DNA from: Actinomycetota bacterium
Lineage (GTDB): Bacteria; Actinomycetota; Coriobacteriia; Anaerosomatales; D1FN1-002
Reading direction: 5' to 3'
Length of the DNA: 7,032 bases
Assembly (NCBI GenBank): GCA_005774595.1
Contig: VAUM01000080.1
Span: forward strand, 1 to 7,032
Below, piece by piece: positions 1 to 6,205 of this stretch. The notes under the pieces are model-generated. The model did not search any database. It saw only the letters and a list, made by a program, of their open reading frames with translations, and was not told the origin of the DNA. How positions within the stretch are numbered: the stretch's first letter is position 1; each line of letters begins with the position of its first letter. A program made the translations under genes and the position numbers.

Positions 1-1070
1 GCCGCCATCGGGTCGTACGCGAGCAGGCGCGCCACGCCGCGCGCGGCCAGCGCGCGCACGACCGCGGCCGTGGGCGCCTCGCGCACGTCGTCGCTGCCGG
101 GCTTGAACGCCAGCCCGAGCAGCGAGACCACGCCGCCGCCGGCCGCCTCGGCGATCCGGTCCGCGACGTGCTCGGCGATCGCGACGTTGACCGCGAGCAC
201 CCCGTCGAGGATGCGCGGCTCGACGCCGAGCATGCGGGCGCGCGCGGCGAGCGCGGCGGTGTCTTTCGGCAGGCAGTAGCCGCCGAAGCCGGCGCCCGGG
301 TACGCGTACGACGCCATCGCGGCCGGATGCCCGCTCCAGCGCCTGTCGCGGTGCAGGATGCGGAAGGCGGCCGGCACGTCCACGTCCCCGAGCCCGTCTG
401 CGATCATCGACATCTCGTTGGCGTAGCTGACCAACGTCGCGAGCAGGGTGTTCGAGAGGTACTTGATGAACTCGGCGGTGGTGAGCGATACCACGCACAC
501 GTCGGCGTCGAACGCGTCGTACAGCCGCTGGAGCACCTCGGCGGCGCGCGGATCCTCGCACCCGATGACGATGCGGTCCGGGTGCATGAAGTCGTCCCAG
601 GCCACTCCCTCGCGCAGGAACTCGGGGTTCGCCGCCACCGGCACGCCGGTACCGGCGACGAGCCCGGCGACGTGGCCGGCGGTGGTGCCCGGCGGCACGG
701 TGGACTTCACGACGAGCACCGGCTTGACCGCCTCGTCGCGCACGGCGTCGAGCACCTGTGCCACCGCCGCATCGAGGTGCGTGAGGTCCGCGGCGCCGTC
801 GTCGCCGGACGGCGTGCCCACGCACACGAACACCGCGTCCGCGCCGCGCACGGCGCCCGCGAGGTCGCCGGTGACGGCGAACGTGTCGCCGAGGCAGTCG
901 GCGAGCGCCTCGGCCAGGCCCGGCTCGTGGAACGGCACGCGCCCTGCCTCGAGATCGGCTCTGCGCCGCTCGCCCGACTCGACACCCGCGACCTCGTGGC
1001 CCTTGGCCGCGAAGCCGAGCGCCGTGGTCAGCCCGACGAACCCGAGCCCTATGACGGCGACCTTGCTCAT
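1..1070 (-). CDS. ugd: UDP-glucose 6-dehydrogenase-type nucleotide sugar dehydrogenase (partial, C-terminus missing)
   Basis: The first 356 residues of a UDP-sugar dehydrogenase are present. The frame is open to base 1, and family members run to about 430 residues, so roughly 70-80 are missing. The enzyme oxidises C6 of a UDP-hexose to the acid using two NAD+. MSKVAVIGLGFVGLTTALGF (1-20) holds the G-x-G-x-x-G NAD loop, and VCVGTP (82-87), KSTVPPGTT (122-130) and NPEFLREG (148-155) follow. FIKYLSNTLLA (201-211) gives Lys203 and Asn207. GAGFGGYCLPKDT (259-271) contains the catalytic Cys266. LGLAFKPGSDDVREAP (318-333) opens the UDP-binding domain. The Cys motif with a PKD tail fits UDP-glucose rather than UDP-ManNAc dehydrogenases, but GGYCLPKD differs slightly from the common GGSCFPKD. 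The ATG at 1070 overlaps the previous stop (ATGA) and has AGGGG seven bases upstream. With the preceding SDR it could form a UDP-glucose to UDP-glucuronate to UDP-pentose route. Confidence 0.9.
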   Translation of the reverse strand, partial: MSKVAVIGLGFVGLTTALGFAAKGHEVAGVESGERRRADLEAGRVPFHEPGLAEALADCLGDTFAVTGDLAGAVRGADAVFVCVGTPSGDDGAADLTHLDAAVAQVLDAVRDEAVKPVLVVKSTVPPGTTAGHVAGLVAGTGVPVAANPEFLREGVAWDDFMHPDRIVIGCEDPRAAEVLQRLYDAFDADVCVVSLTTAEFIKYLSNTLLATLVSYANEMSMIADGLGDVDVPAAFRILHRDRRWSGHPAAMASYAYPGAGFGGYCLPKDTAALAARARMLGVEPRILDGVLAVNVAIAEHVADRIAEAAGGGVVSLLGLAFKPGSDDVREAPTAAVVRALAARGVARLLAYDPMA

Positions 1071-2152
1071 GCGCGTGCCCCTGTCTCGCGAAGGAAGCGC
1101 AGGAAGCGCCCGACGCCCTCGTCGACCTCGACGCGCGGGTCGTACCCGAGCATCTCGCGCGCGTGGCTGATGTCCGGGCAGCGGCGCTGCGGGTTGTGCG
1201 TGAGGTACGCGGCCTCGTCCGGCGCCTCGAAACGCACGACGCCCGTGTAGCCGAACACCTCGGCCCCTGCCGCGACGTACGTATCGGCGAGCTGCCGCAT
1301 CGTGATCTCGGGCCGCTCCACGCCGATGTTGAACGCGTCGTACGAGCCGTGGACGAGCGCCTTGACGTAGCCGGCGACCGCGTCCGCCACGTAGCAGAAG
1401 GTCCGCGTCGGGGTGCCGTCCGAGAGCAGGACGATGTCGCGGCCCTCGACCACCGCCTTGGCGAAGTCCGCGGGCGCGCGCCGGTCGTCCAAGCGCATCC
1501 CGGGGCCGTAGTTGTTGAACGGGCGCACGGCGGTCACGGGCAGCCCGTACTCCTGCGCGTACACCCAGCACATCGTCTCGCCGAAGCGCTTCGCCTCGTC
1601 GTAGCAGGCGCGCGGGCCCGTGCATGAGACGAGCCCGCGATACCCCTCGGGCGTGGGGATCGCATCGGGGGTCGGGTCTCCGTAGATCTCGGAGGACGAG
1701 AAGAAGACGAGTCCGCGCAGGCCCCCCTCGCCGTAGAAGTCGAGCAGGCGGCGCAGGCCCCAGACGTTCGCCTCCATGGTGACGACGGGGTGCTTGCGGT
1801 AGAAGACCGGGCTGGCGATCGACGCCATGTGCAGCACCAGGTCGACGTCGCGCGCGTGCGGGATGTCACCGATCGCGTCATGCGCGATATCGTGGGCGAC
1901 GATCTCGACGTGCGGCAGCTTCGCGAGCTCATCGAGCCACGCCGGCCGCGCGAGCAGGAACGTGTCGGTCCCCACGATCCGTTCGATGCCCAACTCCGTC
2001 GCATAGCGCGCCAGGAACGAGGTGATGTAGAACCCGAGGAACCCGGCGCAGCCCGTGACGAGCACAGAGGAGCCGCCGAAGCGCGCCGCCTGCTCCGGTG
2101 TCAGCGCCTCTCGGATCGCAACGAGGTCCCGCTCGAAGACCGTGTCAGCCAC
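1067..2152 (-). CDS. NAD-dependent epimerase/dehydratase (extended SDR, UDP-glucuronate decarboxylase-like)
   Basis: A 361-residue extended short-chain dehydrogenase acting on a nucleotide sugar. A short helical leader (1-26) precedes the Rossmann strand and GCAGFLG (34-40), the G-x-x-G-x-x-G NAD loop. LHMASIASP (107-115), FFSSSEIYGDP (150-160) and the catalytic pair in GPRACYDEAKR (179-189; Tyr184, Lys188) follow, then VRPFNNYGPGMR (209-220) and DGTPTRTFCYVAD (245-257). The strings GPRxCYDExKR and G-x-x-TR-x-F-x-YV-x-D are typical of UDP-glucuronate decarboxylases (UDP-xylose synthase) and close relatives. That fits the UDP-glucose dehydrogenase-type gene directly downstream, which would supply UDP-glucuronate. 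Its position after rfbF leaves a CDP-sugar substrate possible. The start is GTG 2152-2150, six bases after the rfbF stop, with GGGAG nine bases upstream inside rfbF. The stop overlaps the next ATG as ATGA. The SDR class is certain; the exact reaction is inferred. Confidence 0.88.
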   Translation of the reverse strand: MADTVFERDLVAIREALTPEQAARFGGSSVLVTGCAGFLGFYITSFLARYATELGIERIVGTDTFLLARPAWLDELAKLPHVEIVAHDIAHDAIGDIPHARDVDLVLHMASIASPVFYRKHPVVTMEANVWGLRRLLDFYGEGGLRGLVFFSSSEIYGDPTPDAIPTPEGYRGLVSCTGPRACYDEAKRFGETMCWVYAQEYGLPVTAVRPFNNYGPGMRLDDRRAPADFAKAVVEGRDIVLLSDGTPTRTFCYVADAVAGYVKALVHGSYDAFNIGVERPEITMRQLADTYVAAGAEVFGYTGVVRFEAPDEAAYLTHNPQRRCPDISHAREMLGYDPRVEVDEGVGRFLRFLRETGARA

Positions 2153-2158
2153 GCGGCG

Positions 2159-2944
2159 TCACTCCCACGTCTTCCACGGCGCGTCGCCGGCGGCCCACCT
2201 GCGCTCGAGGTAGTCGCGGTCGCGCACGGTGTCCATGCACTGCCAGAACCCGTCGTGACGCCAGACCCCCAGCCCACCGTCGGCGGCGAGGTCCTGCAGC
2301 GCGCCGAACTCCAGGTCGCACGACTCATCGGTCGTCAGGCGGTCGAGGAAGGCGCGCTCGAAGACCATGAAGCCGCCGTTGATGTAGGAACCGCCCTCGG
2401 CGAGCTGGGGCTTCTCCTCGAAGCGGACCACGCGGTCGCCCTCGATCGCGAGCTCACCGAACCTGGACGGCGGGCGCACGCCGGTGATGGTGCCCGTCGC
2501 GCCGCTCGCGACGTGCGAGGCCTCGAGGGCGGCGATGTCGACGTCGCCGACCCCGTCGCCGTAGGTGACGTGGAAGCGGTCACCGGTGAGGTGGCTCGCG
2601 AGCCGCTTGATGCGGGCGCCCTTCAGCGACTCCTCGCCGGTGTCGACGAGCACGACCTCCCACGGCTCGGCGGCCCCGCCGTGCACCACGGGCTCGACCT
2701 TGGGGTCGAGCGTGATGGTGAGATCGGATCCGGCCATCCGGTAGTGGAGGAACCACGACTTGATGTAGTCACCCTTGTACCCGAGCGCGAGGACGAAGCG
2801 GGTGTGACCGGCTGCGGCGTAGTGCTTCATGATGTGCCAGAGCAGCGGCATGCCGCCCACCTCGACCATCGGCTTCGGCCGCAGGCCGGTCTCCTCGGCA
2901 AGGCGCGTGCCCTTGCCTCCGCACAGGATCACGACGTCGGTCAT
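2159..2944 (-). CDS. rfbF: Glucose-1-phosphate cytidylyltransferase RfbF
   Basis: RfbF makes CDP-glucose from glucose 1-phosphate and CTP, the first step toward CDP-linked deoxysugars of surface polysaccharides. At 261 residues it has the usual length. The signature ILCGGKGTRLAEETGLRPKP (6-25) followed by MVEVGG is typical, as are LALGYKGDYIKSWFLHY (52-68), VTYGDGVGDVD (126-136) with catalytic-region Asp130, GVRPPSRFGELAIEGDRV (155-172), FEEKP (175-179), SYINGGFMVFE (186-196) and WQCMDTVRDRDYLE (234-247). The ATG at 2944 has AAGGGGA four bases upstream, and the gene follows its neighbour by 19 bases. The partner usually found downstream, CDP-glucose 4,6-dehydratase (rfbG), is not the next gene here; a UXS-like SDR enzyme starts six bases after the stop. 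Identification is very secure. Confidence 0.95.
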   Translation of the reverse strand: MTDVVILCGGKGTRLAEETGLRPKPMVEVGGMPLLWHIMKHYAAAGHTRFVLALGYKGDYIKSWFLHYRMAGSDLTITLDPKVEPVVHGGAAEPWEVVLVDTGEESLKGARIKRLASHLTGDRFHVTYGDGVGDVDIAALEASHVASGATGTITGVRPPSRFGELAIEGDRVVRFEEKPQLAEGGSYINGGFMVFERAFLDRLTTDESCDLEFGALQDLAADGGLGVWRHDGFWQCMDTVRDRDYLERRWAAGDAPWKTWE

Positions 2945-2963
2945 CTCGTCCCCTTCGACGCGG

Positions 2964-3668
2964 TCAGTCGCAGGTCAGCAGGTCGTCGACGAGCGAGCCC
3001 GGCAGCCGGGCGAGCCGCTCGAACATGAGCAGGTCGTACACGGTGTTCACCATCCGCGACTCGTGGAAGCCGACCTCGACGAACCCGGTCTCGCGGGTGT
3101 CGGGGTCCGCCCACCGGCCGCTCGCCAGATTGTAGACGTAGATGCCGCCGCGCTCCTCGTGCTTGACGGTCGCGGCCTCGCGGCTCGTGCGCTCGGCGTC
3201 TCCCGCGAGCCGCGCGCGGTCGCCGTCGACCTCCCAGAGATAGTCGCGATGGCCGTACAGCGGCACGACGAAGTCGCAGGACAGCGCGAGCGCCATCGCC
3301 CGCGCGATGGCCTCCGGGCGCTTGAACGGGGCGTTCGGGTACAGCACCAGCACCAGGTCGAACTCCTCGCCCGACTCGGCGAACCGCGCGAGCGCCTCGG
3401 CGACGATGTCCTCCATCACCACGTCGGGCTCGGACAGCGCCTCACTGCGCAGAGCGGGGACGTCCACGCCATGCTCGCGCGCGTACGCGGCGATGCGCTC
3501 GTTCTCGGTCGAGACGAACAGCCGGTCGACGAAGGGAAGCTGCGCCGCGACCCGCAGGGTGTAGCGCAGGAGCGGATGCCCGCCGAGCTCGCGCATGTTC
3601 ATGTGGTCGATGCCGTCGCATCGCCCGCGGGCCGGGACGAGTGTGAGCACGCGCCTACCCTCGTACAT
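2964..3668 (-). CDS. Divergent NeuA-like acylneuraminate cytidylyltransferase family protein
   Basis: A 234-residue protein of the CMP-sialic acid synthetase (NeuA) family, whose members load a nonulosonic acid onto CMP. The fold landmarks are present: LVPARGRCDGIDHMNMRELG (10-29), VDRLFVSTENERIAAYAREH (47-66), LVLVLYPNAPF (105-115) and GGIYVYN (174-180). Key residues have changed. The usual P-A-R-G-G-S-K-G...K-N reads P-A-R-G-R-C-D-G...M-N, so both conserved lysines are gone (Asp18 and Met23). The usual Q-P-T-S-P-L-R reads Y-P-N-A-P-F-K. The metal-binding D-I-D-T near the end reads M-V-N-T (206-209). Either the protein uses a different substrate or mechanism, or it no longer catalyses the reaction; with an SpsF-type enzyme in the same operon it may have been freed to change. 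The reading frame is intact. ATG 3668 has GGAAGG six bases upstream, and the gene starts 15 bases after its neighbour. Family confidence is high; activity is open. Confidence 0.82.
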   Translation of the reverse strand: MYEGRRVLTLVPARGRCDGIDHMNMRELGGHPLLRYTLRVAAQLPFVDRLFVSTENERIAAYAREHGVDVPALRSEALSEPDVVMEDIVAEALARFAESGEEFDLVLVLYPNAPFKRPEAIARAMALALSCDFVVPLYGHRDYLWEVDGDRARLAGDAERTSREAATVKHEERGGIYVYNLASGRWADPDTRETGFVEVGFHESRMVNTVYDLLMFERLARLPGSLVDDLLTCD

Positions 3669-3683
3669 GGCACGCCTTCCCGC

Positions 3684-4400
3684 TCACTCGAACTCACGCT
3701 CCACGTCGTCGAGCAGCGCCGCCGCGCGCTCGTAGTCGTCGGCCTGGCCGACGTCGAGCCACATGCCGTCCAGCTCGTGCGTGCCGACCGGCCTGCCTTC
3801 CGCGAGCAGGCGCGCGATGACGTCCGGAACGTCGGCGGCGGCGCCATCGAGCAGTCCGAGCACCCCCGGCGAGACGGCGTACGCGCCTACCGCGACCAGC
3901 TGCACGCGCGAGGGCTTCTCGTCGATGCGCAGAAGCCGGCCCGCGTCGTCAACGGTGATCACCCCGTACGGCACGGTGTCGGTGTACGGCTTCACTCCGA
4001 CGGTGAGATCGGCGCCCGAGCGCGCGTGCGCATCCAGCATCGCCGCGAAGTCCGCCTCGAGCACGAGGTCCGCGTTGACCAGCAGGAACGGCGCGGCGAG
4101 CTCGGCGGCGAGCGCGTGCAGCCCGCCCATGGTGCCGAGCCGGACCTCTTCGCGACTGAGGTCGACGGCGATCCCGTAGCGCTCCGCGTAGGGTGCGACC
4201 GCCTCGGCGAACTTCTCGAAGCGGTAGCTCGCGAGCACGTGGATACGCGAGAAGCCCTGTGAGGCCAGCCGCGTCACGAGGTGTTCGAGCACCGTGTACG
4301 GCCCGACCGGCAGCAGCGGCTTCGGGATGCCGTACGTCAGCGGGCGCAGCCGCACGCCCTCGCCGCCCGCCATCACCACCGCGATGCGCCCGGTGCTCAC
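3684..4400 (-). CDS. Sugar-1-phosphate nucleotidyltransferase (MurU/RmlA-like)
   Basis: A 238-residue single-domain nucleotidyltransferase that would join a sugar 1-phosphate to an NTP. MAGGEGVRLRPLTYGIPKPL (residues 10-29), ending PVG, is the family signature G-G-x-G-x-R-L-x-P-L-T...K-P-x-L-P-V-G. VNADLVLEADF (108-118) supplies the metal-binding Asp111, EKPSR (161-165) the substrate-phosphate loop, and GMWLDVGQADDYERA (212-226) the usual C-terminal 'W.DIG.p.dY..A'. There is no acyltransferase hexapeptide or CBS domain. Similar proteins include MurU, mannose-1-phosphate guanylyltransferases and the PtmE-type enzyme that supplies GDP-GlcNAc for legionaminic acid. The last would fit beside neuB but is inference. 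The start is GTG 4400-4398, overlapping the previous stop as GTGA, with GGGAG eight bases upstream. The frame stays open much farther upstream, but that part runs antiphase through the glycosyltransferase, neuB and part of spsF and is not coding. It ends 15 bases before the next start. Confidence 0.88.
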   Translation of the reverse strand: MSTGRIAVVMAGGEGVRLRPLTYGIPKPLLPVGPYTVLEHLVTRLASQGFSRIHVLASYRFEKFAEAVAPYAERYGIAVDLSREEVRLGTMGGLHALAAELAAPFLLVNADLVLEADFAAMLDAHARSGADLTVGVKPYTDTVPYGVITVDDAGRLLRIDEKPSRVQLVAVGAYAVSPGVLGLLDGAAADVPDVIARLLAEGRPVGTHELDGMWLDVGQADDYERAAALLDDVEREFE

Positions 4401-5119
4401 GACGGATACTCCCGCGGGTGGTTGGCGTTGCGCTCGTAGACCCGGCCGTGCCGCGCGGCGATCGCCTCGGCGGTGGTGCGCACCAGTTCGGTCTCGTCGC
4501 TCATCGAGGCGCCATGGATGCGGTACTCGAAGGCGGGCATGTCGAGGTGGATCCCCATCACGCCGGCGTCCAGCATACGCAGCGAAAGGTCGTAGCCCTC
4601 GAGCGTCGGCAGCGACTCGTCGAACCCGCCGAGCGACTCGAGCACGTCGCGGCGCCACGTGGTCGCGCCGGTGAGGAACTCGCCACGCGACGCGAGCTCG
4701 TCCGGGTCGTAGGGCGGCAGCGGCTTGCGCGCCCGCCGCCCGGTGTCCTCGAACAGGTAGACCGCATCGCCGTAGACGAAGCCGATCCCAGGATGCGCGT
4801 CGAGCGCGCCGCACTCGGCGTGCAGCGTGCCGGGGAGCAGCACATCGTCCGCGTCGAGGCGCATCACGTAGTCGCCCGCAGCCGCGGCAAGCCCCTGGTT
4901 GGCGGCCTGCGGCAACCCGGTCCCCGACTGCGCCAGCACGCGCACCCGCTGGTCGCCGGCGTACCGCGCGAGGACCTCCTCGGTCCCGTCGCCGCTCGGG
5001 CGGTGCACGATCACGAGCTCGAACCCGCCGGCGGGCGGGTCCTGGTCCAGCACGCTGTCGACCGCCTCGGCGATCCAGCGCGCGTACCCATACGAGCACA
5101 TGACGACCGTGGCCTTCAC
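4397..5119 (-). CDS. Family 2 (GT-A) glycosyltransferase
   Basis: A 240-residue single-domain GT2 enzyme with no membrane segment, which would add one sugar to a glycan intermediate at the cytosolic face. The N-terminal strand VVMCSYGYARWIAEAVDSVL (5-24) is the standard GT2 opening. QAANQGLAAAAGDYVMRLDA (71-90) continues into the metal- and donor-binding LDADD (88-92). FLTGATTWRRDVLESLGGFD (148-167) and YRIHGASMS (199-207) match the usual acceptor region and C-terminal 'YR.H..S.S'. Two acidic motifs are altered: the usual DDGSxD after the second strand reads HRPSGD (39-44), and the usual E-D-x-D before the last helix reads EGYDLSLR (174-181). The first change could affect nucleotide binding, and the second removes the usual catalytic-base position. 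The start is GTG, supported by GGGAG five bases upstream. It lies nine bases after neuB and overlaps the next gene by four bases (GTGA). Donor and acceptor are unknown. Confidence 0.85.
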   Translation of the reverse strand: MKATVVMCSYGYARWIAEAVDSVLDQDPPAGGFELVIVHRPSGDGTEEVLARYAGDQRVRVLAQSGTGLPQAANQGLAAAAGDYVMRLDADDVLLPGTLHAECGALDAHPGIGFVYGDAVYLFEDTGRRARKPLPPYDPDELASRGEFLTGATTWRRDVLESLGGFDESLPTLEGYDLSLRMLDAGVMGIHLDMPAFEYRIHGASMSDETELVRTTAEAIAARHGRVYERNANHPREYPS

Positions 5120-5124
5120 GAAAG

Positions 5125-5129
5125 CTCCC
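5125..5129 (-). promoter_or_regulatory. Shine-Dalgarno of the glycosyltransferase, overlapping the neuB stop
   Basis: On the minus strand GGGAG lies five bases before GTG 5119-5117. Its first G is the last base of the neuB TAG stop, so ribosomes finishing neuB sit directly on the next initiation site. It supports the GTG as the real start. Confidence 0.6.
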
Positions 5130-6190
5130 TACACCATGTCCCAAGTGATCGTCGTGTCGGCGGGGATGTCGGCCTTCGCCGTGCGGCCGACGACCACGTC
5201 GGCGTGACGCGCGTAGATCCCGGTGCCCGGCCGCTTCACGGCGAGCTTGTCGGCGGTGATGACCTCGCCGGCGCAGATGTCGACCGCCGCGGTCAGCGAC
5301 TTGCGCGCGTACAACCACGCCTTCTCCTCGGCCGGGTAGTGACCGTTGGCGTAGACGCCGATCGCCGACTCGACCGCGCGCACGTCGTCCATGAAGCCGG
5401 GCAGTTCGTCGGCCGACAGCGACAGGCCGTGGTCGGGCGAATCGGGCAGCGACTTGTCGACCGTGTAGTGCTTCTCGATGCTCACGGCGCCCATCGCGAC
5501 CGCTGCGAGCGGGATGCGCGTGCCGAGCGTGTGGTCGCTGTAGCCCACGGGCAACTCGGGCCAGAACTGCTTCATCTTCAGCATCCGGGCGAGGTTCGCG
5601 TCCTCGTCGCGGCACGGGTAGCTCAGGATGCAGTGCTGCAGCGCGATCCGGTCGTTGCCGGCGTCGAGGCACACCTGGATGGCCTCCTCGATCTCGCCGA
5701 TCGTCGCGGTGCCGGTCGACATGATCAGCGGCTTGCCGGTCTCCGCGCACACCCGGATCATGTCGTGGTAGATGAGCTCGGCCGAGGCGATCTTGAAGAA
5801 GTCGACGTCGAGTGAGATGAGGAACCGCGCGGACTCCATGCCGAACGGCGACGACGAGAACGCGATACCGAGCCCGGCGGCGTGCGCCTTCATCTCGGCG
5901 TACGCGCTCTTGGGCAGGTGGTCCACCTTCTTGAACATGTCGTACTGCGACCCGCCGCCGTCGGTGTCGAGCTTCGGGTCCCAGTAGCGCGGCGCGGTCT
6001 TCGTGGAGATCTCCTCGGCGGTGTAGGTCTGGAACTTGATCGCCGACGCTCCCCCGGCGGCCGCCGTGTCGATGAGCGCGATGGCGCGGTCCATGTCGTT
6101 GTTGTGGTTCACGCCGGCATCCAGCAGGACCACGCACGGCGCACCGCCGCCGAGGTGCACGCCGTTGCCGATGTCGATGCTGCGCTCCAT
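5129..6190 (-). CDS. neuB: NeuB-family nonulosonic acid synthase (sialic/legionaminic/pseudaminic-type)
   Basis: A cytosolic PEP-condensing synthase of 353 residues, a usual NeuB length. The TIM barrel shows VNHNND (about 27-32), IKFQTYTAEEISTK (51-64), FFKIASAEL (131-139), MSTGTATIGEIEEAI (157-171), SYPCRDEDANL (190-200), GYSDHTLG (216-223, His220) and SIEKHYTVDK (237-246, His241). The two histidines correspond to the metal ligands of meningococcal NeuB. PDHGLSL follows. The C-terminal SAF domain carries ARKSLTAAVDICAGEVIT (about 295-312), whose Arg296 is the residue expected to contact the substrate, then KRPGTGIY and a final GRTAKADIPADTTITW. The barrel start usually reads AE-(A/I)-G-x-NH; here it is LDAGVNH, Asp for Glu. 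ATG 6190 is preferred for its Shine-Dalgarno; a GTG at 6208, overlapping the spsF stop as GTGA, would add six residues. The family is certain. Which nine-carbon acid it makes (Neu, Leg, Pse or other) is not. Confidence 0.95.
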   Translation of the reverse strand: MERSIDIGNGVHLGGGAPCVVLLDAGVNHNNDMDRAIALIDTAAAGGASAIKFQTYTAEEISTKTAPRYWDPKLDTDGGGSQYDMFKKVDHLPKSAYAEMKAHAAGLGIAFSSSPFGMESARFLISLDVDFFKIASAELIYHDMIRVCAETGKPLIMSTGTATIGEIEEAIQVCLDAGNDRIALQHCILSYPCRDEDANLARMLKMKQFWPELPVGYSDHTLGTRIPLAAVAMGAVSIEKHYTVDKSLPDSPDHGLSLSADELPGFMDDVRAVESAIGVYANGHYPAEEKAWLYARKSLTAAVDICAGEVITADKLAVKRPGTGIYARHADVVVGRTAKADIPADTTITWDMV

Positions 6191-6196
6191 CTGCGG

Positions 6197-6205
6197 TCCT
6201 TCCCT
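6197..6205 (-). promoter_or_regulatory. Shine-Dalgarno deciding the neuB start
   Basis: On the minus strand AGGGAAGGA ends six bases before ATG 6190-6188. This strong ribosome-binding motif at ideal spacing favours that ATG over the GTG at 6208-6206, from which the motif itself would be translated as part of the extra six residues. Confidence 0.7.

Noticed and set aside
1..60. GC-alternating stretch at the left edge as a possible inverted repeat
   Set aside because: Short CGCG-type runs here read as normal Ala/Arg codons of the dehydrogenase and do not form long paired arms.
2945..2963. Promoter or terminator in the largest intergenic gap (before rfbF)
   Set aside because: Nineteen bases are filled by the Shine-Dalgarno and spacer; there is no room for -35/-10 elements or a hairpin.
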